Of a stretch of 64,000 nucleotides of DNA, positions 23,544 through 32,464 are shown one piece after another. Position 1 is the stretch's first letter, and each line of letters starts with the position of its first letter. Location of the stretch: the NCBI GenBank assembly GCA_963704855.1, contig CAVPHY010000017.1, forward strand, positions 1 through 64,000, read 5' to 3'. The notes below the pieces were generated by a model. It was not told where the DNA came from, did no database searches, and was given only the letters and a program-made list of their open reading frames with translations. A program made the translations under genes and the position numbers. This stretch comes from SZUA-36 sp963704855. Lineage in GTDB: Bacteria; Pseudomonadota; Gammaproteobacteria; Xanthomonadales; SZUA-36.

Positions 23544-25499
23544 ATGTATGAACAGCGCTCACACTCCGTACTCAATCACATACTGGAAACACTGAGCCCG
23601 GACCTGGCTCAGCACGATTTGCGTTATTTCCTGATTCGGTTGGGCGCGAATTTTTATGCGATCCATACACTGTTCGAAAGGCTCTATGGTCACAGGGCCG
23701 ATTTTGATCAGAAGCTCCATCATCTTGTAGAACGCATGGCCTGGAGTTACGTGGCAAGGCCGGATAATTTACGCATAAACGATCGCGCACGGGAGGATGA
23801 CTACAATTGGTTTCTTTCACAGGACCTCGTTGGCATGGCCCTGTACACCAATGGTTTTGCCACCGATCTCCGTGATTTGCAGGGCAAGCTGGATTACTTC
23901 GATGAACTGGGTGTCAACCTGGTTCATTTAATGCCAATTTTGCGCTGTCCCCAGGGCGCCAGTGATGGCGGCTATGCCGTCAGTGATTATCGGGAAATCG
24001 ACCCGCGTATTGGCAGTCTCGACGACCTGAAAAATCTCGTGACGGAAATGCGCACACGCAAGATCCTGCTGGTGCTGGATGTTGTAGTCAACCATACGTC
24101 GAACGAACACGAATGGGCTCAAAAAGCGCAAGCCGGTGAGAAAAAATATCAGGACTATTACTACATGTTCGATGACCGCCGCGTACCCGATATGTTCGAA
24201 CAAAGCCTCCCCGAAATATTCCCTGAAAATGCCCCAGGTAATTTCACCTGGGACGAGGCCAGTAAAAAATGGGTGATGACGGTGTTCAACAATTACCAGT
24301 GGGATCTGAATTTCTCGAATCCTGCGGTCTTTATCGAAATGCTCGATATCATATTGTTTTGGGCCAACCAGGGCGCCGATATCGTGCGCCTGGATGCTGT
24401 CGCTTTTTTATGGAAGAAAATTGGCACGATGTCCCAGAATGAGAACGAAGCACATCTGATTTTGCAGTTGATGAAAGATTGTTGCCAGGTGGTAGCACCC
24501 GGACTCCTGTTCATTGCCGAAGCGATCGTTGCCCCGAGCGAGGTAGTAAAATATTTCGGGGAAGATGCAGTGGTCGCCAAGGAGTGCGAAATTGCCTATA
24601 ACGCGACCACCATGGCTTTACTCTGGGATGCGGTGGCAACCAGGAATGCCAAGTTATTGCGCCAGGGCTTGCGTAGTTTGCCCACCAAGCTCGATGGTGC
24701 TACCTGGCTCAACTATGTGCGTTGTCATGATGATATCGGCTTTGGTTTTGACGACGGGGACATCGAAATCGCCGGCTACAACCCGGCAGATCATCGGCGC
24801 TTTCTGCACGACTATTTTATTGGCAATCACCCCGCTTCCGATGCGCGGGGTATACCATTTGCCGAAAACCCGAAAACCGGTGACGCGAGAATTTCAGGCT
24901 CTTTGGCATCCCTCATCGGGCTTGAAGAGGCGATTGAGCACGCCGACCCACAACGCATTCAAACCGCCGTTGACCGGATCCTCCTGCTACACGGCATTAT
25001 TCTGAGCTTTGGCGGTATCCCGTTGATCTACTACGGCGATGAACTGGGCGTAACCAACGATTTCAGCTACCTGCAGAACCTGGACAAACAAACCGACAAT
25101 CGCTGGGTCCATCGCCCGATGATCAACTGGCAAAAGGCGGAGTCACGCCACACACCGGGCACGATTGCGAATATGATTTTTTCGGGCATCGCTCATTTGA
25201 TCCGGATTCGAAAATCACTGCCTGTTTTGGCTGACTTCAACAATCGTACGCTGTTGAATCTGGGCAATTCAGCACTCTTTGGCTTTACCAGGTTTAGTGT
25301 TGATAACAGCGATGAGAGTGTCGTGGTGCTTGCCAACTTCAGCGCCAGCCAACAGTTGCTGAGCATTGATGAGCTGAACGAACAGATCGGCACCAACCGC
25401 GAACAGATCGTCAATGCCGTAAATGGCGAGGAACCGGTGCGCTTCGGAGATGAGCTTGTTCTTCAACCCTATGAGTTTCTTTATTTGACCCACCAATAA
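23544..25499 (+). CDS. ams: Amylosucrase (GH13)
   Basis: A 651-residue alpha-amylase-family enzyme. It has the GH13 regions DVVVNHTS (region I), the nucleophile region DIVRLDAVAFLWK, the acid/base Glu in LLFIAEAIV, and the stabiliser region YVRCHDDIGFGF. The long N-terminal helical domain and extra loops match amylosucrase, which transfers glucose from sucrose to a glucan and releases fructose. The intracellular form, without signal peptide, fits a role in sucrose turnover and glycogen metabolism after stress. It is the last gene of the sucrose operon. Confidence 0.88.
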   Translation: MYEQRSHSVLNHILETLSPDLAQHDLRYFLIRLGANFYAIHTLFERLYGHRADFDQKLHHLVERMAWSYVARPDNLRINDRAREDDYNWFLSQDLVGMALYTNGFATDLRDLQGKLDYFDELGVNLVHLMPILRCPQGASDGGYAVSDYREIDPRIGSLDDLKNLVTEMRTRKILLVLDVVVNHTSNEHEWAQKAQAGEKKYQDYYYMFDDRRVPDMFEQSLPEIFPENAPGNFTWDEASKKWVMTVFNNYQWDLNFSNPAVFIEMLDIILFWANQGADIVRLDAVAFLWKKIGTMSQNENEAHLILQLMKDCCQVVAPGLLFIAEAIVAPSEVVKYFGEDAVVAKECEIAYNATTMALLWDAVATRNAKLLRQGLRSLPTKLDGATWLNYVRCHDDIGFGFDDGDIEIAGYNPADHRRFLHDYFIGNHPASDARGIPFAENPKTGDARISGSLASLIGLEEAIEHADPQRIQTAVDRILLLHGIILSFGGIPLIYYGDELGVTNDFSYLQNLDKQTDNRWVHRPMINWQKAESRHTPGTIANMIFSGIAHLIRIRKSLPVLADFNNRTLLNLGNSALFGFTRFSVDNSDESVVVLANFSASQQLLSIDELNEQIGTNREQIVNAVNGEEPVRFGDELVLQPYEFLYLTHQ

Positions 25500-25550
25500 A
25501 TTGAACACACGCCCGTCTTCCCGAAAACCGCAGGAACCATCGGCCACTGG

Positions 25551-27128
25551 CTATGGGCTTGTGTCCATAAACTTTGACGCAAGGGCCGGCAAATGCCGCT
25601 TGAGCTCGGCAGGGATGTAGGCAAAGTTGACCCCGCGGTCCGTAAATTCCCAGTACTCTTTCCTGTTCTCTTCCTGCAATAAACTGATCAACCGCTCTTT
25701 AATCGTTTGGGCTTCCGCTTTCAAATCCTCGCATATCCGCGTGGCGCGCTGTTCGTCTCCAGACTCCATAAGCGCGGCGGCCAGTTTTAACTGTGCCCGC
25801 CTGACACCCAGCAGGCTTTCTTCCTGATTGTCGTTTTTGATCTCCTGATCAAAATCCAGCAGCAAGCCTAACAGATCATCAAGAAGCTGCTCGTCCTTGC
25901 CAATACACTCACCGGTCAGTTCCGCCACGTCTTCGGCGGCGACTTCCAGGAGGAACGGGATTCCCATCTGAAAACCCAGCAGACCGTAGAATTGCAGGAA
26001 GAATGCAATTTCCTTCGTGGCGGTCTTTTCATTTCTCCTGAACAACTCGGAAGCCAGCATGCGGTACTGATTCATTATGTAATAACCGGTTCTGACATCC
26101 TTTTTGTTTATCGTTACCCTCAGATAGCTGTTGAAACAGCGCATGCACAACGCGACGGCTTCCAGACCCGGTCTGTGGGATAGTGATTCAAGCGCAAATC
26201 GCTTGGTGTTAATGGCTATAAGATAGGTGGTATCACGGGAGTTCGAACTACTGTCACTCATCAAATCGAGATACTGCCTCAGTATTTTTACTTCCACCCA
26301 GATCTTCTCTGTCACGATCTTATTCAGCGATGCCTGGTTGATTGAGACAAAATCCGGATCACTGGCGATGGCGTCACCGATCTCAAACCAACCCTGCAAT
26401 TCAGATGCGAAAGTTTCCTTAATCTCCTGATAGTCAATCAGGAGATCCAGCATGGAATTAATGCTGACCGTTTCAACTGCGCGATCGCTCAACTCCGATG
26501 AACGTCTTGCGATATCCTGCAAATCATCCACCGCGGAAAGAAATTTCTCCTGCGCAACCGATGTGGAGCCCCCCTCTACAGACTCCAAGGCTTTCAGCGC
26601 AGAATTCTGTATTTTGCCTATAACACTCACCGGTGACAGAAAAGACAGGACGAAGGCAAAATAAGGAAGCAACACCACCAGCGATAGCGTGGCCATGAAC
26701 AGGCTGGCATACATGCCGGCAACAGGGTGGGGATCGCCCGCACCACCATCCAGCGCGATGGCCATCCAGATGCTGTAGACCGTGGCCACGACAAAAAAAC
26801 TGAGTACTACGATATTGATCGGCTCGCGAACAAACAGGGAGGTGATCCGGTGGCTGTACCGGTTCGCTGCCAGTTCCACCACAATCGCAATGACTGTTAT
26901 GGCAATTGCGAGAACTGCAGCCAGCAATTCGATGATGTTGGAAACCATCTCAAAGGCGGTCGCCTGGTCAATCTGGCTGAGCCAGCCAGTGGGATCTGCC
27001 AGTATATTTACGAAGCCTTTCTGATACGCGAGCGACAGCATGACAAGCAGAACCGTGGTCAACAATATGGCGACCAAGCCGATCGCGAACTTGCGAATAA
27101 CGCTATTTATCATGTCGTCGGAATTCAT
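25551..27128 (-). CDS. Multi-pass membrane protein, DUF2254-like, function unknown
   Basis: A 525-residue protein with four strong membrane helices in the first third: about residues 14-35, 60-90, 105-128 and 140-170. A long soluble helical C-terminal domain follows. The segment around NRYSHRITSLFVREPINIVV resembles the DUF2254 pattern linking helices 2 and 3, but the C-terminal part was not recognised. It is convergent with the sucrose operon and divergent from the oxidase operon. No catalytic motif is visible. Confidence 0.7.
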   Translation of the reverse strand: MNSDDMINSVIRKFAIGLVAILLTTVLLVMLSLAYQKGFVNILADPTGWLSQIDQATAFEMVSNIIELLAAVLAIAITVIAIVVELAANRYSHRITSLFVREPINIVVLSFFVVATVYSIWMAIALDGGAGDPHPVAGMYASLFMATLSLVVLLPYFAFVLSFLSPVSVIGKIQNSALKALESVEGGSTSVAQEKFLSAVDDLQDIARRSSELSDRAVETVSINSMLDLLIDYQEIKETFASELQGWFEIGDAIASDPDFVSINQASLNKIVTEKIWVEVKILRQYLDLMSDSSSNSRDTTYLIAINTKRFALESLSHRPGLEAVALCMRCFNSYLRVTINKKDVRTGYYIMNQYRMLASELFRRNEKTATKEIAFFLQFYGLLGFQMGIPFLLEVAAEDVAELTGECIGKDEQLLDDLLGLLLDFDQEIKNDNQEESLLGVRRAQLKLAAALMESGDEQRATRICEDLKAEAQTIKERLISLLQEENRKEYWEFTDRGVNFAYIPAELKRHLPALASKFMDTSP

Positions 27129-27324
27129 TTATTATTCATGAAGGCGTGGCAAGCGCACGTTGAGCCGGTTAAAGCCTATACCCGACGGATTCACGTGTCT
27201 ACCCGGTTGCTACGCGGGCATGGGCTTTTGAACCTGTATCGGCGTTGCTGGACAACCCACTATTCCGAGTATACGATCTCAGCACAAAGAGCTTCCCAAA
27301 ATACCTAAAAAAAGAGGAGATCGT

Positions 27325-28734
27325 ATGGCTCAGCCCTCCAAGACCGCCGACCCAATATTGGAAAAACCCGCCGATCAAACCTGGCTGGATCACCTCCTGA
27401 TGCTGCTGCACATCGGCGCCGAACTCGAACATGGCCTGATGGTGCAATATCTGTATGCGGCCTACTCGCTGGGTGGCCCGCAGGTGCCGCCGGAGAAACG
27501 CGCCCAGGTGCAGCGATGGCGCGATCAGTTACTGACGATAGCACGTGAGGAAATGGGCCATCTGCTTTGCATTCAGAACCTGCTGTGTTTGCTGGGTGGG
27601 CCGATCAATCTCGACCGCGACGATTATCCCTGGGATACGCCTTACTACCCGTTCCGTTTCAGCCTCGAACCACTGACCCTCGATTCGCTCGCCTGCTACA
27701 TCTATGCCGAAATGGAGCACGAGATGGACAATTCGCAATTTAATTTTGGGGATTCAAAAAGGGCCAAGCAGTTAAAGAAAGACCTGCCCAAGATAATCAA
27801 AGCGGCAAAAAAGGCGGCAGGTGTCAGCGGCTTACCACAACATGTGGATAAAATATACAACCCGGTTGTCGAAATCCTAAAAGACCCCAAGAAGATTCCG
27901 GATTCGGCATTCCGGACTTCCAGTTATGCCAGCCAGGCGAGTTGGGAAGAATGGGGTAAAAACTATCGACCCACACCAAATGATCAGAATGCCGCCCATG
28001 TAACACCCGTGCGCAGTTCCTATGTCCTGGTGTTTCAAATGGCCAGCAGGACCGAGGCCCTCGATGCACTCAGGGAAGTAGCCGGCCAGGGCGAGGCCCC
28101 GCATTTACGTGGTCGGCTAACGGATGAACCCTCACATTTTGATCGTTTCGTGGATGTTTACCAGGAGCTTGAAAAAGTAACCGACTGGAGTCCCACGCGG
28201 CATTGCCCACATAACCCGTCAACAAACATCGTGAAAAAAACCCGGGACAAAACCACTATCAGGGACAAAACCTACATAAAATGCGAGTATTCCAGAACCT
28301 GGGCCGAGCTGTTCAATGTCAGGTACCGGATGTTGCTGACCTGTATCGCCCATTCATTTCGTCTACAACGCAATTCCAGGCCGGATGTCCCCGATGTGCG
28401 TTCCGGTACGCTGCACCGTACATTCGGTGAAATGTACAACATCAAGACCATTTCCCAGATCCTGTTCCGCCTGCCGTTGACGGACAAGCCCGGGGATGAA
28501 AAACGAGCCGGGCCGCCGTTCCAGATACCCTACACACTGGCGCTGCCGGATGACGACGCTGACTGCTGGCAATTGCAGCGTGACCTGCTGGTAACGGCTG
28601 TGAACCTGGCGACAGGTCTGCTGGAAAAAGCAAGCGGCGATGATGGCCGCTACCTGGCGACCCAGTTAAATCTGGATCAACAGACCATCCAATGGATTGA
28701 CACCATGCAGGACCAGGCACCCAGGAGACATTGA
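27325..28734 (+). CDS. Ferritin-like (PF12902/VioB-type) protein
   Basis: A 469-residue protein whose first 135 residues form a ferritin-like helical bundle with candidate metal ligands: Glu33/Glu35-His36 (GAELEHGL), Glu75/Glu76-His79 (REEMGH), and Glu129/Glu131-His132 (YAEMEHEM). It resembles PF12902, the ferritin-like domain found in VioB/RebD-type enzymes. The remainder is unassigned, with a Cys-containing hydrophobic helix (FNVRYRMLLTCIAHSFRLQ). It has no signal peptide. It is the first gene of the operon and its TGA overlaps the ATG of the oxidase gene. An accessory or metal-dependent role in making the oxidase is inferred from position only. Confidence 0.75.
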   Translation: MAQPSKTADPILEKPADQTWLDHLLMLLHIGAELEHGLMVQYLYAAYSLGGPQVPPEKRAQVQRWRDQLLTIAREEMGHLLCIQNLLCLLGGPINLDRDDYPWDTPYYPFRFSLEPLTLDSLACYIYAEMEHEMDNSQFNFGDSKRAKQLKKDLPKIIKAAKKAAGVSGLPQHVDKIYNPVVEILKDPKKIPDSAFRTSSYASQASWEEWGKNYRPTPNDQNAAHVTPVRSSYVLVFQMASRTEALDALREVAGQGEAPHLRGRLTDEPSHFDRFVDVYQELEKVTDWSPTRHCPHNPSTNIVKKTRDKTTIRDKTYIKCEYSRTWAELFNVRYRMLLTCIAHSFRLQRNSRPDVPDVRSGTLHRTFGEMYNIKTISQILFRLPLTDKPGDEKRAGPPFQIPYTLALPDDDADCWQLQRDLLVTAVNLATGLLEKASGDDGRYLATQLNLDQQTIQWIDTMQDQAPRRH

Positions 28735-31091
28735 TGAAAATAAAAGAATTAAGAATTCTCCCGCCACTGGCGATCGGACGGCTTGGATCAGCAGATACGC
28801 CACTGGACAATTATGTGCTGGAAGAACCCGACCAGCCGCTGGATTTTCGCCAGATCAAGGGCGCGGAAACCCTGGTTATGGACTCACGTACGGGTGAGAT
28901 AACCGGCAGTTATGTGCCGGAAACCGTAGCGTTCAAGGAAAACGGTCAGATTCGCCCGGTGGCGCCGTTTCTCGAAGTCTTCGTGGTTATGGCAAACGGC
29001 ACACTGAAGCCACTTGACCTGGGACTGCTTGGCAAGCTCGGGCTGAAGCCTGAACACGTCAAGTGGCGTGTTGAAGTCGCCAACCGCAAGGTGGTTCGCC
29101 GGACCGCTGAACCTGCAGATCTCGTGTCGGCCAGGACTCGCTGGTTTTCTGACCACAAGCGTCATGCGCTTCGTGGCCATTCGGAAAGTTTCGTTTCAGC
29201 GAAAGCCTGTATTGAGTTCGGTCACGTTCAGTACGTCAAACCCAACGCGAAGTTTCCGGAAATCCGCTTCAGATTCCATCCGGGTAAGGGCCTGATTTAC
29301 GGGTCGCGGGTGCTGGATAAGGATGGCAAAGTGGTTGCAGATCCGATGATACCGCCCGAGCGGGCTATCTACGATGCCAGCAAGGGTCCGCTTGGAGCGG
29401 ATGGCAAGCCCAGGAACTGGTACGGATATGAAATACCGGTGGATGAGCAGGGCTATGAAATTACCCAATCGGACCACGGGTTCCTGAACGAGACGCTTCC
29501 ATCCTCGCTGTTTGCCATCGATCCACCGGCACCGCCATGGCTCCACGACAACCGCGCGATTAGCCGGGGTTACCTGGACGATGCCTGTGACGGTATTGTC
29601 GAGGTGGCACTTGAATTACCGGAGGGCAGAAAGCTCACCGCCGTTGCACGAATCACGGCGAGTCCGCCTGCGCTGGTTCCCGATGCCGGATTTATCAGGA
29701 CCCTGGCCGACGATCTGGAACAGGTGATCCACGGGCCGAAGATCTCACCCGACGAACCCATGGCGGACACCCGCGCAAGAGCCCGCGACATTGTTCGCCG
29801 CGCCTATGAGACGGTGCGTTTCATGAACGTGGCCGTGATGAACGGCGGCCCCGTGGAAGGTCGGCCGGGTCTTTCGCTGGACACCATGCCTGCCGAAGAG
29901 GCTTTCGATACCGAGCGCCTGTTGCGCCCGGTGATGAGCGAACCCACCGTCGATACGCTCACGGTTATGGCCCTGCACCAGCAGCTCTATGCCGCCCTCG
30001 AGGGTGGCACCGCGCCGTGGTTTGACCACTTCCTGCGACTTCCACAAGAGGCTGCCGACTATACCGACCGCGGCCGCCGCAAGATGCCGGCGCTGATGTG
30101 CGGTGCCGACAACAACTACCTGGCCTTGACCCACCGCCAGATAGAAACGATCAGGCGCGCCGGGCAGGAAGCCGGTTTCCAACCCGACATCAAGATCGGC
30201 GCAAAAGAACCGGCGCCACCGGTTCCGGCCCTCACCCCCAGGAACAAGTCGGCCCAAATTCTGTTTCCCGCCAGGGGAAATCCTGCCAGCACCCGCGTGG
30301 ACGTTGCCGTAGGCAACTGTGTTCCGGGTTTGGAAATGGACTTTCGCGCCGTATGGCGGCGGTTGTTCAAGGGCGTGGTTCTGCGTGAGTACGATAACCT
30401 GGTGGTCGAGATAGACCCGGATGTGACAGACCCGGAAATTAAGCGCCTGGTCGGTCATCGGCTGTTGAAGGCGAGCAGTTCGACGGCAGCCTGCCACCCG
30501 ATTACCACGATGGTCGGACCATCACCTGCCGACGCAGCTGCGTCGGTTGTACTTGCCACCGAACGCAATCCCCATGGATTGGCACCGCTTGAGTGGTCCA
30601 ATGCGCTTGCCCATATCCTTCGATTCACGCCGAAAGGAGAGAAGGTTCGTTGTGTGTTTACCGCCGAACCGGTATGGGATACCCAGGCACCTTATGATCC
30701 GAAGCTCGAGGAAAAAAACCAGTATATCGTCTGTGAAATGCCGCTGCGGGAATTCTTCGAGGACGACACGGCCGTGATTTCCCGGGAGCTTGCGCAACCG
30801 GGTGAACTGACCCAGGGGCTATGCTCACCCTGGCAGAATGACTACCGTGAATGCTCCTGTTATTACTGGGCTTCAGCCCGGCCTGACTTTGTCAATGTGG
30901 AGCCCGGCTCGGACGGATTGAGCAAGGGCGACAATTGGCTCCAGAAAGAACGGACCGGACGCTATGTGCCGGATGATTATCAGGACGAGCGCCTCATCCT
31001 GTACGACGACCTGTTCACAGACTGGGAACGCTGGCTGCGTTTTCAGGTTGGTGGAACCGATGCACCGGGCGAAGACAAGAGCGGGAAATGA
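28734..31091 (+). CDS. LodA/GoxA-family CTQ-dependent amino acid oxidase
   Basis: A 785-residue protein with the family opening (ELRILPPLAIGRLGSADTPL), the DDACDGIVE segment, a PGLE motif after Cys529 (VGNCVPGLEMDF), and the C-terminal PWQNDYRECSCYYW segment around Trp700. In this family a Cys and a Trp are converted to cysteine tryptophylquinone, and the enzymes oxidise lysine or glycine to release NH3 and H2O2. Cys529 and Trp700 are the candidate cross-linked pair by motif and relative position, not by alignment. Substrate cannot be told. No signal peptide is visible. Overlaps its neighbours at both ends (TGATG and ATGA). Confidence 0.88.
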   Translation: MKIKELRILPPLAIGRLGSADTPLDNYVLEEPDQPLDFRQIKGAETLVMDSRTGEITGSYVPETVAFKENGQIRPVAPFLEVFVVMANGTLKPLDLGLLGKLGLKPEHVKWRVEVANRKVVRRTAEPADLVSARTRWFSDHKRHALRGHSESFVSAKACIEFGHVQYVKPNAKFPEIRFRFHPGKGLIYGSRVLDKDGKVVADPMIPPERAIYDASKGPLGADGKPRNWYGYEIPVDEQGYEITQSDHGFLNETLPSSLFAIDPPAPPWLHDNRAISRGYLDDACDGIVEVALELPEGRKLTAVARITASPPALVPDAGFIRTLADDLEQVIHGPKISPDEPMADTRARARDIVRRAYETVRFMNVAVMNGGPVEGRPGLSLDTMPAEEAFDTERLLRPVMSEPTVDTLTVMALHQQLYAALEGGTAPWFDHFLRLPQEAADYTDRGRRKMPALMCGADNNYLALTHRQIETIRRAGQEAGFQPDIKIGAKEPAPPVPALTPRNKSAQILFPARGNPASTRVDVAVGNCVPGLEMDFRAVWRRLFKGVVLREYDNLVVEIDPDVTDPEIKRLVGHRLLKASSSTAACHPITTMVGPSPADAAASVVLATERNPHGLAPLEWSNALAHILRFTPKGEKVRCVFTAEPVWDTQAPYDPKLEEKNQYIVCEMPLREFFEDDTAVISRELAQPGELTQGLCSPWQNDYRECSCYYWASARPDFVNVEPGSDGLSKGDNWLQKERTGRYVPDDYQDERLILYDDLFTDWERWLRFQVGGTDAPGEDKSGK

Positions 31092-32464
31092 CCATCGCCT
31101 TCGCGACCGAAGCACAGCTGTTCATGCGGGCCTCGGCTCCCAGGAGCCCGGATGCACACCTGCTTGACAGTGGTGCAGGACGTCATCTTTTCGTAGTCGA
31201 TGGCAGCCGGCTGTTTGATGCCGATACGAGTTTGTTCTCAGCCGTTGATGCGGCCATGGGAGTGGGTAGCACCGACCGTCTTCTGGAACGCATGGGGCTG
31301 CGTGGCAGGCCACCGGCGATAAACGATGAAGCCCTGGTATCCCCGCCGGTCCACGCCCTGTCCCTCGCGATCGCGCAAAAGTGCAACCTGGGCTGCACCT
31401 ATTGCTATGCCCAGCAAGGTGAGTTTGGTGGCCCTGCCAGGAACATGTCCCAGCAGGCCGCGGACGAGTCTGTTGACCTTCTGCTGGACAAGGCAGAAAC
31501 AGGCGCCCGCTTGAACCTGGCGTTTCTTGGCGGTGAACCGTTAGTCAACCGGAAGGTTTTACAGGCCACAACCCGGCGGGCGGCCCGCTTGGCCGCTCAA
31601 CGCGGAGTGGATCTGACGTTCTCCATCACCACCAACGGCACCCTCGTCAAGAAGGAGGATGGTGATTTCTTCGAAGAATACGGGTTTGCCGTCACAGCCA
31701 GCCTGGATGGACCACAGGCCATGCATGACCTGCTACGCCCTTATCGCGGCGGCAGGGGCAGCTACGACAAGATCCTGAAGAACCTGGAGCCCTTACTGAC
31801 CACCCAGCGGCGGATGCAGGTATCGGCACGGGTCACCGTCACGCCGGACAACCTGGACTTGAGAGAGACACTGGATACCTTCGTTCAGCTGGGCTTTCAC
31901 AGCGTAGGATTTTCACCGATGCTAAGTTCACCCAACGGCAAGGGGGAAATGCAGCTTGGCGACCTTGAAACCATGCTCGGGCAAATGATTGAGTGTGGCC
32001 GTGAATTCGAACGTCACATGGCAGCGGGCAGGCGTTATCCATTTGCAAACATGGTCAATGCCATGCGGGAGATTGCCAAGGGCACCCATCGCCCCTACCC
32101 CTGTGGTGCAGGCGCAGGCTACATGGGCGTTTCTGCCGATGGCGAGCTGTCAGCATGCCACCGCTTCGTGGGTGACAGTGCCGGCAGTATGGGCAACCTC
32201 GAAACGGGCATCGACAGCGAGCGACAGAATCAATGGCTCGCCGCGCGCCACGTCCACAACCAGGAACCCTGCCAGGGCTGCTGGGCACGTTACCTGTGTG
32301 GCGGTGGCTGTCACCATGAAACCATTCACCGTGGCCGGCCGGCATGTGATTATATACGCGGCTGGCTGCACTACTGCCTTGGGGCCTATTTGCGGCTTTA
32401 CCCTTCTGATTCGATATCGGACTTTCTGCAGGAGGGCAATACCCGGGGCGGGGAGACTGACTGA
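31088..32464 (+). CDS. Radical SAM/SPASM maturase (QhpD-like)
   Basis: A 458-residue radical SAM enzyme. The CX3CX2C cluster is Cys99-Cys103-Cys106 (KCNLGCTYCYAQQGE). A GGEPL motif and a C-terminal SPASM domain with PCGAG...ACHRF, CQGCWARYLCGGGCHHE and later Cys residues give two auxiliary Fe-S clusters. The overall pattern resembles QhpD/PeaB, which build thioether cross-links in the quinohemoprotein amine dehydrogenase gamma subunit. Here the only obvious partner is the LodA-type oxidase just upstream. It would act in the cytoplasm on that protein before folding. Start overlaps the oxidase stop (ATGA). Confidence 0.9.
   Translation: MTIAFATEAQLFMRASAPRSPDAHLLDSGAGRHLFVVDGSRLFDADTSLFSAVDAAMGVGSTDRLLERMGLRGRPPAINDEALVSPPVHALSLAIAQKCNLGCTYCYAQQGEFGGPARNMSQQAADESVDLLLDKAETGARLNLAFLGGEPLVNRKVLQATTRRAARLAAQRGVDLTFSITTNGTLVKKEDGDFFEEYGFAVTASLDGPQAMHDLLRPYRGGRGSYDKILKNLEPLLTTQRRMQVSARVTVTPDNLDLRETLDTFVQLGFHSVGFSPMLSSPNGKGEMQLGDLETMLGQMIECGREFERHMAAGRRYPFANMVNAMREIAKGTHRPYPCGAGAGYMGVSADGELSACHRFVGDSAGSMGNLETGIDSERQNQWLAARHVHNQEPCQGCWARYLCGGGCHHETIHRGRPACDYIRGWLHYCLGAYLRLYPSDSISDFLQEGNTRGGETD

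Noticed and set aside
28731..28733. TTG as start of the LodA-type gene
   Set aside because: The adjacent ATG at 28734 gives a TGATG overlap as at other junctions in the operon and is the better start.
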